Shown here piece by piece: positions 8,581 through 18,165 of a DNA stretch of 64,000 nucleotides. Every line of letters begins with the position of its first letter. Within the stretch, counting starts at the first letter, position 1. The notes under the pieces are model-generated. The model worked only from the letters and a program-made list of their open reading frames with translations, was not told the origin of the DNA and ran no database searches. The translations under genes and the position numbers were made by a program. The DNA comes from Chloroflexota bacterium (lineage in GTDB: Bacteria > Chloroflexota > UBA6077 > FW602-bin22 > JAMCYS01): NCBI GenBank assembly GCA_023473795.1, contig JAMCYS010000090.1:1-64000 (forward strand). The letters run 5' to 3'.

Positions 8581-9490
8581 CCTGGGCCATCCTGCAAGGC
8601 AAGGGGGCGCCGCTGTTCGGCGTCGGAGAATGGAACCATCCGGGGGGCTATTTCCACCTCTACGCCGTCTGGCTGGCCATCCTGGGCTACGGGGAGGTGC
8701 CGCTGCGGGCCAGCGACGCCTGCAACGGCGCTGTTCTGGTCGTGTTGGTCTACTTCCTGGGACGAGCCCTGTTCGGCAAGCGGGTCGCTCTGCTCGCGGC
8801 CGTTCTGGTCTGCTGCAACGTCGGCTTCCTCGTCTTCAGCCGCCAGGCGCTAGGCCTGTCAGTGTTGCCGGTTCTCTGGACTGGGGCCTTCCTCGCCCTC
8901 TGGGCCGGTCTGCAGAGAGGATCAGGCAAGCTACTGGTCTTGGCCGGCATACTAGGCGGGCTAGGGATGTATACGACCTTCGCGGCGCTCAGCTGGCTGG
9001 CGACAGTCGCCATCTTCGCCGCGGCCGTGGCCCTACTGACCCGCCAGATCAGGGCCTACGTACGGCCGGCGCTACTGTTTGGGCTGGGCTTCGCCGCCGC
9101 CTTCGCCCCCCTGGCGCCAGCCTATCCGCTGGTTTGGGCGCACTCCTCAAGTCGCCTGCTGTCGTCAGACCCGCGACAAATGCTGGCCATCGCCGGCACA
9201 ACGGACTTGATTCCCGTCTATTGGGCGAACCTCATCAGGAACCTGCAGGGCCTCTTCGTGGCCAATCGCGAGGGCTTCTTCCTCCCGGGTTTGCCGCTTC
9301 TCGGCCCCGGCGAAGGCGCTCTCTTCGTGCTGGGGGGACTGTACGCATTAGTGCGACTGCGCGACCTGCGCTTCCTGCTTCTGCTCTGCTGGCTGGTGGT
9401 GATGTTTATCTGCAACGCGGAGATCAACAGCATAAGCCCGCAGGCGCATCGCCTCTGGTTTGGCACCGCGCCCATGCTGCTGCTGGCGGC
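8581..9490 (+). repeat. 910-bp perfect tandem duplication, copy 1
   Basis: Identical by eye to 9491-10400. It begins with CCTGGGCCAT and ends before the second CCTGGGCCAT. The flanking base differs (G at 8580, C at 9490), so the boundary shows only one base of shared sequence. It lies wholly within the PMT gene. Confidence 0.95.
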
Positions 9491-10400
9491 CCTGGGCCAT
9501 CCTGCAAGGCAAGGGGGCGCCGCTGTTCGGCGTCGGAGAATGGAACCATCCGGGGGGCTATTTCCACCTCTACGCCGTCTGGCTGGCCATCCTGGGCTAC
9601 GGGGAGGTGCCGCTGCGGGCCAGCGACGCCTGCAACGGCGCTGTTCTGGTCGTGTTGGTCTACTTCCTGGGACGAGCCCTGTTCGGCAAGCGGGTCGCTC
9701 TGCTCGCGGCCGTTCTGGTCTGCTGCAACGTCGGCTTCCTCGTCTTCAGCCGCCAGGCGCTAGGCCTGTCAGTGTTGCCGGTTCTCTGGACTGGGGCCTT
9801 CCTCGCCCTCTGGGCCGGTCTGCAGAGAGGATCAGGCAAGCTACTGGTCTTGGCCGGCATACTAGGCGGGCTAGGGATGTATACGACCTTCGCGGCGCTC
9901 AGCTGGCTGGCGACAGTCGCCATCTTCGCCGCGGCCGTGGCCCTACTGACCCGCCAGATCAGGGCCTACGTACGGCCGGCGCTACTGTTTGGGCTGGGCT
10001 TCGCCGCCGCCTTCGCCCCCCTGGCGCCAGCCTATCCGCTGGTTTGGGCGCACTCCTCAAGTCGCCTGCTGTCGTCAGACCCGCGACAAATGCTGGCCAT
10101 CGCCGGCACAACGGACTTGATTCCCGTCTATTGGGCGAACCTCATCAGGAACCTGCAGGGCCTCTTCGTGGCCAATCGCGAGGGCTTCTTCCTCCCGGGT
10201 TTGCCGCTTCTCGGCCCCGGCGAAGGCGCTCTCTTCGTGCTGGGGGGACTGTACGCATTAGTGCGACTGCGCGACCTGCGCTTCCTGCTTCTGCTCTGCT
10301 GGCTGGTGGTGATGTTTATCTGCAACGCGGAGATCAACAGCATAAGCCCGCAGGCGCATCGCCTCTGGTTTGGCACCGCGCCCATGCTGCTGCTGGCGGC
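9491..10400 (+). repeat. 910-bp perfect tandem duplication, copy 2
   Basis: Direct repeat of 8581-9490 with no differences that I can find. After position 10401 the sequence departs from copy 1's continuation (CG here, CC at 9491-9492). A length of 910 is not a multiple of three, which is what breaks the gene. Confidence 0.95.
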
Positions 10401-10959
10401 CGTCGCTATCGACCGGACGCTGCTGTTGGGGCAACCGGAGCTCGGAGACAGGGCGCGCAGGCTGGCACGGCGTTACGGCGGTGTGGCTCTAGCCACGGTG
10501 CTGGTGGGCGTGATCTGCGTCGGCGGGCTGCGGGCCTTCTTCACTCACGGAGAGAAGTTGATCATGTGGGAGACGGCCAGCTCGCAGGCGCGCTACATCG
10601 CCCAACTCGGGCCAAAGGTATCGATCGGTCTGCTGGGTGCGCCGAATATCTACTTCGATCACCCATCGCGGCAGTACTTGGCACCCCAGGCGATAGGCAT
10701 GAATATCACCCGCTGGCCGGACGACCTCGACGCCCTGCGAGCATTAGGCCGGCCTGCCGTCTTCATCGTCTACCCTCACCGCAACGCGGACCTCGAGCGT
10801 CTACGGGCAGCCTTCCCCGAAGGGCAGGAGAGGGCAATCGTGCTGCCGGTGCCCGAACCGCACACGGTGTTCACCGCCTTCGCCACGGAAGGCTTGCCGC
10901 CGCCGCTCCAACCACTGCCCCCCGACCCGCTCGGCCAGGCGCTCTTCCGCTGAAAGCGC

Positions 10960-13900
10960 CTACTTGGGCGTGGGATATACCACGACTCGATTGTTGCCAG
11001 AGTCGGCGACGTAAAGGTTCCCCTGCCCGTCCACGGCCAATCCTAGAGGCAGATAGAGAGGCATTTGGCCCTGGTTGGCACCCCAGACCGCCAGCAGCTC
11101 CCCGGTATTGGCGAACTTGAGCAGGCGCTGGCCCTCTGGGTCGCTGGCATACACGTTGCCGACGGCATCCACAGCTAGATAGGGTTTGTTGGCCACTCCC
11201 TCAGAGCTCCAGGAAGGCACGTCCCACTGGGCAAGGTAGTTGTAGTCCGGGCCGAATTTCTGGATCCGCTGGTTCCAGGTATCGGCGAGGTAGATGCTAC
11301 CCTGAGCATCCAGGGCGATGCCCACGGGCTCGTTAAGCTGGCCGTCGCCCGCGCCAAAGGTGCCGAACTGGCTGATGAAGGCCCCGTCGGGCGAGAACTT
11401 CTGCACCCGCTTGTTGCCGGTATCGACGACGAGCACGTTGCCCTCGCGGTCGACCGCCAGGCCGCGCGGACCGTAGAACAGGCCCGGGGAACTGCCCGGC
11501 TGGCCGCGAGCGTCGGCGAAGCTGCCCCATTGCAGCAGAAAGCGGCCGCTGGCGTCGAACTTCTGCACGCGGTAATTCCAGGTGTCAGACACATAGACGT
11601 TTCCCTGGCCATCCACCGCGATGCCCCACGGCTCGTCGAACTGTCCGGGCTCCTTTCCTCGACTGCCCCACTGCGCCAACACCTGGCCGTCGGCGGCGAG
11701 ACGCACCACCCGGTCGTTGCCGGAGTCCAGAACGTAGAGTCCTCCGTCGGGAGCCGGAGCGACGCCCTTGGGGTCGTTCAGCGTCCCTGCCCCGGGGAGG
11801 GCGGCGATTGTGCGGGAGGGCGCGATGTCCGTCGTCTTGTTGGCATACGGGTCCTGGCCGACGCCGGCCGCGGTCGCCGCCTGCGCCGGCATCCAGGCGC
11901 CGCCGACCAGGTCCTTACGCACGTAGAGGACGAAATCGGTAGATCCGAGTGGATCAAGCGGCTCGCGATAGAGGAAGTAGCGCCAGAGGCGCGTACGCGC
12001 GTCGCTCCGCAGACTGGCACGCAGAATATCCAGGAAACCGAAGCCCGAGGAATCGGCAGGCAGGGTGGCGCGCTGCGCCTCGGGCGTTATGGCCCGCAGC
12101 CACTCCGCCACGGTGCGGTAGTCCTCGGGGAACCACCAGCGCAGCCGATAGCGCTGGCTAACGTAGTTGCCCGCCAGCAGCGGCCGCACCTGGGCGTCGT
12201 GGTTGTTCTCCAAGCCGACGATCACTACGGCGGCGTCTGTCGGGGGGGAGCCTGTGCCGATGAAGACCCGGCCCGGCCAGTCGCGCAGGTACCATTCGAA
12301 CGGCCAGGAGACGTCGCTGTCGTAGGCGACTTTCAGGTTCTTGCCCTGGCCGGTGCGCACGGCGACACGCTCGATATCCTGCATTACGTTGACGACGTCC
12401 GGGGTCGTCTGGGTGTAGACGATCATCTCCGTGGCGATGTCGCCGTTGACGAAGGCAGCCTGGACGCCCGTATGCACCGTCAGGGGCACCAACACCACCA
12501 GCGAACCCACGGCCAGCGTGCCCAGCGAGCGTCGCAGGCCCAGACGCTCGGCGACGCGCAGGACCAGGTAGGCGAGGGCAGCCAGAAGCCCTACCATCAG
12601 CAGCCAGCGCAGCCAGAGATTCTGGCTCTGCAGGTCGCTGAGCCCCGCGGCGGTCGGCCGAGGCATGTTGGAGAGCGCTAGCCCGACCACGAGCAGCACC
12701 ACAGCCGCCCCCACCAATAGGGCTCGCGCTCGAGCTAGGTCGCGCCAGCGCTGGCTTTGCAGCACCGCCGCCAGGGCCATCGCCGCCAGTAGAGCGAGCG
12801 GTAGGCCAAGCTGCAGTATCAGCCAGGGCATCTTCTCACCCGCCCAACTGAAGAGCACCAGGGCGCCCGCGAACCAGAATACGAGGAAGGACGTGAACGG
12901 CCGGCGTTTGACCAGGAAGTAGGCTATGCCCGGCAAGGCGAAGGCCAACAACAAGTACTCGTAGAGCGGCAGGAGCAGGAGGTAGTAGTACCAGGGCTGG
13001 CCGCCCCGGCGCACCTCCTGCTGGGCCAGCCAGTAGACCAGACCGCCGACCGCCCCTGTGATGAAGCCGGCCGGATTGCTGAACATTGTCGTGAAGAAGA
13101 TAGTGAAGACGGCGAAAAAGACGCCTGCCGCCGTGAGCCACACTCGCGCCCGCCAGCGGGTGCCGATAAGCGCCGCCACTGCCAGAAGCAGCACGAAGAC
13201 GACGGCCAGGAAGCGGTACTCCTCTGGCGTCGGGTAGGCGTCAATAGGCCTGCCCTGCAACCGGCGATAGATGATCGCGAAGCCGCCCAACTGGGTCAAC
13301 GTTAGCGTTCCCAGGAGCAGCAGCACGTCGGCCGGTCCACCGAAATGCCTCTCGCGCTTGAACAGGGCCAGCAACTCGGGCCCCGTCCAGACGAAGAAGA
13401 ACAAACCCCACACCGCCATCACGAGGTAGGTGGTCTCTTTCGTATTGAAGGAAAGGGCCAACAGCCCGGAGAGAATGTAGAGATAGACGGGCCGGCGTTC
13501 GTCGAGATAGCGCCAGATACAGACGAACATGGCCAGCGTGAAGAAGGCTACGTGCGCATCCTCGCGGATGAAGCGCCCGAAATAGAGGAAGGACGGCGAA
13601 ATCAGCAGCAGTCCGCAGGCGAGTAGGGCCGCCAGTCGACCCATCTGCCGCCGAAGCAAGTACGGCAAACCGACCGTAAGCGTGCCCAGGAAAGCCGGGG
13701 CGTAGCGCGCCGAGGCATCGCTGGCCCCAAAGAGGAAATAGATCAGGGCGTTGAAATGGTAGATGAACGTGCCGTGCAATAGGGGATCGTGCACGTAGCC
13801 GCGGCCGGTATAGAGGTAATAGGAGTAGACCGCATGCAGGCTTTCGTCGTGATGCAGCGCCCGCGCCCCCAGGTCCCAGAAGCGGCTGATCGCGGCCAAG

Positions 13901-14019
13901 ACCATAATGCTCACGAACAGCGCCTTCTCCCAATCGAGCGACAGCGCGTTCAGAAGCGAGAGATCCAGCAGCGAACGCTGCCGGGCTTCACCCTCGTATG
14001 CCAGTTCCCCGCTTTGCAT
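10960..14019 (-). CDS. Agl23-type GT39 membrane protein with C-terminal NHL propeller
   Basis: About 1019 residues. The N-terminal two thirds is a multi-pass protein of the Agl23 family (flippase-activity-associated, TIGR03663-like), with the first-loop acidic pair in ALHHDESLHAVYSYY (Asp58, Glu59) and GRGYVHDPLLHGTF. After a soluble domain, residues from about 735 to the end hold six NHL repeats with recurring LxVDxxGNVYVxDTxNxRVQKF units, enough for one six-bladed propeller, presumably outside the cell. I start at ATG 14019, ten bases after the upstream stop; an upstream frame of 47 residues is open but looks non-coding. Last gene of a four-gene operon. Confidence 0.88.
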   Translation of the reverse strand: MQSGELAYEGEARQRSLLDLSLLNALSLDWEKALFVSIMVLAAISRFWDLGARALHHDESLHAVYSYYLYTGRGYVHDPLLHGTFIYHFNALIYFLFGASDASARYAPAFLGTLTVGLPYLLRRQMGRLAALLACGLLLISPSFLYFGRFIREDAHVAFFTLAMFVCIWRYLDERRPVYLYILSGLLALSFNTKETTYLVMAVWGLFFFVWTGPELLALFKRERHFGGPADVLLLLGTLTLTQLGGFAIIYRRLQGRPIDAYPTPEEYRFLAVVFVLLLAVAALIGTRWRARVWLTAAGVFFAVFTIFFTTMFSNPAGFITGAVGGLVYWLAQQEVRRGGQPWYYYLLLLPLYEYLLLAFALPGIAYFLVKRRPFTSFLVFWFAGALVLFSWAGEKMPWLILQLGLPLALLAAMALAAVLQSQRWRDLARARALLVGAAVVLLVVGLALSNMPRPTAAGLSDLQSQNLWLRWLLMVGLLAALAYLVLRVAERLGLRRSLGTLAVGSLVVLVPLTVHTGVQAAFVNGDIATEMIVYTQTTPDVVNVMQDIERVAVRTGQGKNLKVAYDSDVSWPFEWYLRDWPGRVFIGTGSPPTDAAVVIVGLENNHDAQVRPLLAGNYVSQRYRLRWWFPEDYRTVAEWLRAITPEAQRATLPADSSGFGFLDILRASLRSDARTRLWRYFLYREPLDPLGSTDFVLYVRKDLVGGAWMPAQAATAAGVGQDPYANKTTDIAPSRTIAALPGAGTLNDPKGVAPAPDGGLYVLDSGNDRVVRLAADGQVLAQWGSRGKEPGQFDEPWGIAVDGQGNVYVSDTWNYRVQKFDASGRFLLQWGSFADARGQPGSSPGLFYGPRGLAVDREGNVLVVDTGNKRVQKFSPDGAFISQFGTFGAGDGQLNEPVGIALDAQGSIYLADTWNQRIQKFGPDYNYLAQWDVPSWSSEGVANKPYLAVDAVGNVYASDPEGQRLLKFANTGELLAVWGANQGQMPLYLPLGLAVDGQGNLYVADSGNNRVVVYPTPK

Positions 14020-14029
14020 CCCCACTACC

Positions 14030-15805
14030 CTATCTGTTGGCGTTGCCCACGGCCACGTAGAGGCGCACCTCCTGCCGTGGCGCCACGACAGTGAATTCAC
14101 GGTACAGCAGCCAGCGCCACAGCTGGCCTGGGCCAGAGGCGGCAAACGCAGCCGCACCACCCAGCGTGTACTTCTGCCAGACGTAGTTGCCGGGCGGCGG
14201 TTCCACCTCCGCCGGCACCACTACCAGCGTCGAGCCCACGGTCGGCCCATCGTAGGTCACGCGTGTGTAGTCGCGCAAGTACCAGGCAAGGGGGTACTTG
14301 AGAGTGGCATCCACGGCCAGGCTCAGATCCCGGCTGCCAGGAGTGCTCAGCACCGCGGACTCGCGCTCGATTTCCTGATATAGGCTGCGCAGGTCAGCGC
14401 CGGTTGTCTGATGCGCCGGCAGGAAGCCCGGCCCCAACGGGTCCGTTTCGGCAACCGCGGCGCTGACGTGCAAGGCAAAGCCAAGCACAACCACCGCCGC
14501 CAGCAAAGCCGCGCCCCAGGCAGCAGGCGAAGGGCCGCGCCAGAAGGCCCAAAGCGCGGCCACGACCCACAACAGCGCCGGGGGCACCAGAACTACGCTG
14601 GGAGGCACCGTCGAGTTGGGAAGGGCCACGTAGCCGGCGGTAATGCCAAACAGCCACACCGCGGGCAGAGTCGAGCACAGAAAGAGAGCCGCCTCAGCAG
14701 GTGCCAGCCGACGCCTGCCCTGCCGCCAGAGCTCGGCCACGGCTGTCCCGCCTGCCAGTGCCCAAGGCAACACGATGTAGGACAGGCCGCTCGCTCCCGG
14801 GCCGGCGGCGAAGCCCGCGGCGAGCACGGCCACCGTGCCCCAGACCAAGGCGAAGCGCGCGCCCGCACCCAACCAGGGCAGCAGCACCAGCGCGGCCACG
14901 GCGCCCAGAACCACCGCCGGCTCGTACACGGCCAGCGTTGCCACGACGGCAGGCCAAACCCTCACCCCGCCGGCGAACGAACCCAGCCAGAGAGCCAGAG
15001 GGTCAATCACCCCCGTCTGCACCCCTTGCGGCTGGCTCAGCAGGCCCGTAGCCACGAGCAGCAGCCCCAGCGCACCCGGCAACGCCCACGGTCGCCAGCG
15101 GCCGAGCAGCTGACTAGAATCGGCGGGCAAACGCCCAGCCAGCGCCTGCGTGAGGCCGAAGGCGAGGCCCAGAGGGACAACCAGGGCAAAGGAAGAGGGA
15201 CCGCAGGCGAGAGTCAAGCCCGCCAGCAAGCCAGCCAAAGCGAAGGCAAGCCGGCCGCCGCCTTCCCGGGCCTGCGCGTAGGCCAACGCCGCTCCGCCGA
15301 GCAGCGCCAGGGCCGGCAGCTCGCCATCCAACTGGCGCGAGGCGCCCACAAGCGAGGGCGAGATCGCTAGAAGCAGCGTAGCGCCCAGAGCGGCCTCACG
15401 ACCGAACCAGCGCCGCCCCAGGTAGGGATAGAAGACCACCGCCAAGCCCGCCAGAGAGGGCAACAGGCGAGCGGTGAAGTCGGACGCGGAGAAAAGGAAG
15501 AAGAGGGCGGCGGTTCCGTACATGAGGACAGGGCCGGCGGCGAGCGAGGAGACATCGCCGCGAGTCAGTTGCAGCGCCGCCAGGGCCCGGCGACCTTCGT
15601 CGGCGCTGAGCAACGGCGTGCCCAGGTCCCACAGGCGCAGGCCCGCCGCCAGGAGCCAGAGCAGCAGATACGCACCTACCTCGAGTGTCAGCCTGTCGGC
15701 AGCAAGACGGGGCATTGCGTCCGCACCGGTCCCGGTATGTATTACCGTCGAGGCGGCGACGTCCGCGTCCTCGACCCCTACTGCTCGCGCTTCCTGCATC
15801 GTCAA
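14030..15805 (-). CDS. GT39/PMT-family membrane glycosyltransferase
   Basis: A 591-residue multi-pass protein with a short charged N-terminal tail, a first-loop acidic pair in TPLLSADEGRRALAA, about 12 hydrophobic helices, and a C-terminal soluble part resembling the matching region of the neighbouring Agl23 protein (an IERESAV...YPLAWYLRDY stretch). It probably belongs to the same GT39 lineage as its neighbour but lacks the propeller. The ATG overlaps the stop of the YYY gene by four bases, so the two are translationally coupled. The sugar and acceptor are unknown. Confidence 0.82.
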   Translation of the reverse strand: MTMQEARAVGVEDADVAASTVIHTGTGADAMPRLAADRLTLEVGAYLLLWLLAAGLRLWDLGTPLLSADEGRRALAALQLTRGDVSSLAAGPVLMYGTAALFFLFSASDFTARLLPSLAGLAVVFYPYLGRRWFGREAALGATLLLAISPSLVGASRQLDGELPALALLGGAALAYAQAREGGGRLAFALAGLLAGLTLACGPSSFALVVPLGLAFGLTQALAGRLPADSSQLLGRWRPWALPGALGLLLVATGLLSQPQGVQTGVIDPLALWLGSFAGGVRVWPAVVATLAVYEPAVVLGAVAALVLLPWLGAGARFALVWGTVAVLAAGFAAGPGASGLSYIVLPWALAGGTAVAELWRQGRRRLAPAEAALFLCSTLPAVWLFGITAGYVALPNSTVPPSVVLVPPALLWVVAALWAFWRGPSPAAWGAALLAAVVVLGFALHVSAAVAETDPLGPGFLPAHQTTGADLRSLYQEIERESAVLSTPGSRDLSLAVDATLKYPLAWYLRDYTRVTYDGPTVGSTLVVVPAEVEPPPGNYVWQKYTLGGAAAFAASGPGQLWRWLLYREFTVVAPRQEVRLYVAVGNANR

Positions 15806-18159
15806 CGTGGACCGGTCTGCGCCAGCACGGGTGCCTGGCGCAGACGGTAGATCGTTACTCCTTGGTTGCGAAAGGCCACGTCCATGAAGGACCCGAACTT
15901 GGCCAGCGCCCCGGGCGAGGTGCCGCCATAGGCCTGGCGTTCGCTGTCACCGACGTAAACGTAGGTTACGCCGTACTGCCGCAGCAGACGCTCCGCTAGC
16001 GCCAGGTCCTGGGTGCGGTAGATGGCGTCCACGTCCGCTTTGCGCACCGCGGGCACGGTTGTACTGCCGCGCCACTGGTACTCGTGCCCGACCCAGCCCA
16101 GCACCGAGGGCAAGCCGGTGAAGGCCGAGCCCTGGTTGCCGACGCCGTACTCGGCACCGCTGGCTTCCAGAATAACCGGCGTCCCCTCCACGCCTTGCAG
16201 CCAGGCAATGGCGGACCCTTCGTATGGGTTGGCCCCGTTCAGCCAGGCCAGTCCGTCTAACGTGGCAGGGCCGGCAAAGCCGGCGGTCTTGGAGAGCGGC
16301 GCCAACAGGGTGTAGACCATTCCGCCGGCCAAGGCGATGGCGGCCAGCGCCAGCCAGCCCCGATAGGCGATCAGCCTGACGCCACGCCAGGCGAGGACCC
16401 GACGCAGTGAACCGAGGCAGTATACCGTGTAGGCTCCGGCAACGGCAAGGAGGGCCCACGACTGGTAATAGAGCTTGAAAACGGTGTTCATGCGATTGCC
16501 AAAGCCATCACGCACGTAGATGACCTCGCAGGCAGCCAGGAGCAGCCCGGCCAACAGCACGAGGGCAAGGGCGAAGACATCCTCGGACCGCCCGGGGGAG
16601 TCCGAGGGGCCACCCCCCGGCAGGCGCCTCAGTAATGCCAGTCCGGCGAGACCGGCCAGAGCCAGCAAGACCGCTAGTGAAGTCAGACCGGCCAGGCCAA
16701 GCGCCAGCAGCGCGACCGCAGCCGCCAGCCAGGCCCACCAGTTCCTCCTTGCCCGGTCGAACCAATCGCCCGCCGCCAGCGGCAAGGCGAAAGCCAGCGC
16801 GAGAAGGGGTCCCCAGAAGATGGCCAGGTGCTGCCACTGGGTCCTCACGGTGACTAGGCCAATACCACCGACCTGGCTGTGCAGCCAGGCGAAGAACGGC
16901 CAGTAGGTGAGAAAACAGACAACGAGCGCCCCCGCGCCGAAGGCGGCAGCCCTCCCCAGGAAGTCAAGGAGCGGGCGTCCAGAGACCAAGGCACGCTGCA
17001 GGGCGTAGCAGAGCGCCAGCAACCCCAGGAACACAGGCAAGTCCCAGGTGTTGAGGAAACCCAGGGCGCCAAAGCAAAGCACGTAGAGTACGGCGCGGCC
17101 CTTCTCCGCCCCCAGCGCCGCGGCCGTCAGCTCGCGCGGCCAGCGCAGCACGGCCAGACAGAGACTCAGGGCGAAGACGACGAACGGCAAGGCCATCACG
17201 TGGGGGTGGAGGTCTCCCAGGAGAAAACTGAAGAATGGGAACTCGTTGATCGTGTAGTCACCGGAGACGCCCGTGGCCGGGTCGAAGGTCCCGACCACTC
17301 GGGTCGCCCGCCACCACCACCACGTGTCGGGTGGGTCGCTGGGATACCACTGTGGCCCGACCGGCGCGGTCGCCAAGTCGCGGATATTGAGCCAGCGGAC
17401 GAACTCGCTCGAGAGCCTGCCCGTCTGGCGCAGGACTTCGAACACGGCCTCCCAGTTGGCGAGAAAGAGAAGGAGCAGAGGGCCCAGCAGGGCGAAGGCG
17501 GCGGCGCCACCGTCGAAAGGTGTCGGCTCGCCCTCCACCGTAGACGCGGCTCGGCCGGCGACGAGGGAGTAGAGGAGCCCAAAGGAACCGGCGGCCGTGG
17601 CGCCGAAGAGGAAGGCCAGCGCCAGATTGAACCCTACCGCGGGCGCCACGCCCGCGAGCTTCACCAGCACGGCCATCAGATAGTAGCCGAAATAGTAATA
17701 GCTAATCCCGTAGCCGGCCAGCCACGGGTCCTGCGGCGGGGCGCTCTCCGCCCGCAACGCCGCGTTGAGGAAGGCGAAATCCATCGGCTTCTCCGTGCCG
17801 GAGATCGCCGGATTGTAGGCACGGAAGGCGGCGAGAAGTGCGAAGCCCGCCAGAAACACCAGCTCAGGGTACAACCAATGGCGAGGGTTGGCCCGCAGCC
17901 AGGCCCAGGCCTGTCGGCCCCAGCGCCCCCAGGAAGCAGCGGCCAAGACGGCCATGAGGACAAACAGGGTGGCCCGGCGGTTGGCCAGCAGACCAAAGGA
18001 ACTGCCAAGCCAGATGGCGTAGCCAACCAGCAGCAAGCCAAGCGGCTTGGCGAAGGCCAGTCCACGGCCGGGCAGCGCGGGCAGCAACCACCAGACCAGG
18101 GGCAGCGCCGCCAGGCCCAGAGCCTCAACCGCCAGCAGCCATAGCACTACGTCAGACAT
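15802..18159 (-). CDS. Chlor_Arch_YYY (DUF2298) membrane protein
   Basis: A 785-residue multi-pass membrane protein of the YYY family (TIGR03662 / DUF2298), found in Chloroflexota and methanogens and named for a conserved Tyr run. The signature is visible: GTEKPMDFAFLNA followed by PPQDPWLAGYGISYYYFGYY. A later NEFPFFSFLLGDLHPH segment and GNRMNTVFKLYYQ near the end are also shared with the neighbouring paralogue. The C-terminal soluble part ends with IYRTQDLALAERLLRQYGVTYVYVG, again shared with the paralogue. Function is unknown; context suggests membrane glycan assembly. Confidence 0.88.
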   Translation of the reverse strand: MSDVVLWLLAVEALGLAALPLVWWLLPALPGRGLAFAKPLGLLLVGYAIWLGSSFGLLANRRATLFVLMAVLAAASWGRWGRQAWAWLRANPRHWLYPELVFLAGFALLAAFRAYNPAISGTEKPMDFAFLNAALRAESAPPQDPWLAGYGISYYYFGYYLMAVLVKLAGVAPAVGFNLALAFLFGATAAGSFGLLYSLVAGRAASTVEGEPTPFDGGAAAFALLGPLLLLFLANWEAVFEVLRQTGRLSSEFVRWLNIRDLATAPVGPQWYPSDPPDTWWWWRATRVVGTFDPATGVSGDYTINEFPFFSFLLGDLHPHVMALPFVVFALSLCLAVLRWPRELTAAALGAEKGRAVLYVLCFGALGFLNTWDLPVFLGLLALCYALQRALVSGRPLLDFLGRAAAFGAGALVVCFLTYWPFFAWLHSQVGGIGLVTVRTQWQHLAIFWGPLLALAFALPLAAGDWFDRARRNWWAWLAAAVALLALGLAGLTSLAVLLALAGLAGLALLRRLPGGGPSDSPGRSEDVFALALVLLAGLLLAACEVIYVRDGFGNRMNTVFKLYYQSWALLAVAGAYTVYCLGSLRRVLAWRGVRLIAYRGWLALAAIALAGGMVYTLLAPLSKTAGFAGPATLDGLAWLNGANPYEGSAIAWLQGVEGTPVILEASGAEYGVGNQGSAFTGLPSVLGWVGHEYQWRGSTTVPAVRKADVDAIYRTQDLALAERLLRQYGVTYVYVGDSERQAYGGTSPGALAKFGSFMDVAFRNQGVTIYRLRQAPVLAQTGPR

Positions 18160-18165
18160 CAGCGA

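Larger units (their letters stand above)
8109..10953 (+). pseudogene. GT39/PMT-family glycosyltransferase, broken by a 910-bp tandem duplication
   Basis: Multi-pass glycosyltransferase of the dolichyl-phosphate-mannose mannosyltransferase clan, which moves sugars from polyprenyl-phosphate donors on the outer face of the membrane. The usual acidic pair is present in the first loop (NGFHGDEGIFGREAW). An exact 910-bp direct repeat shifts the frame in the middle: the first copy reads correctly to LLLAA and then leaves frame, while the second copy re-enters it and runs to the true end (VAIDRTLLLG onward). Removing one copy leaves 1935 bases, exactly 645 codons with stop, so the parent gene encoded 644 residues. 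I start at ATG 8109, preceded by GAGGCG; ATG 7974 is an alternative. The damage may be an assembly error rather than a biological event. Confidence 0.85.

Noticed and set aside
8630-9763. Alternative frame across the 910-bp duplication
   Set aside because: The correct frames on either side belong to the PMT protein; this one is a by-product of the repeat.
16879-18144. Long open frame on the plus strand opposite the YYY gene
   Set aside because: It is antisense to a clear membrane protein, and its composition (Gln, Arg, Gly, Pro rich) is typical of GC-rich shadow frames.
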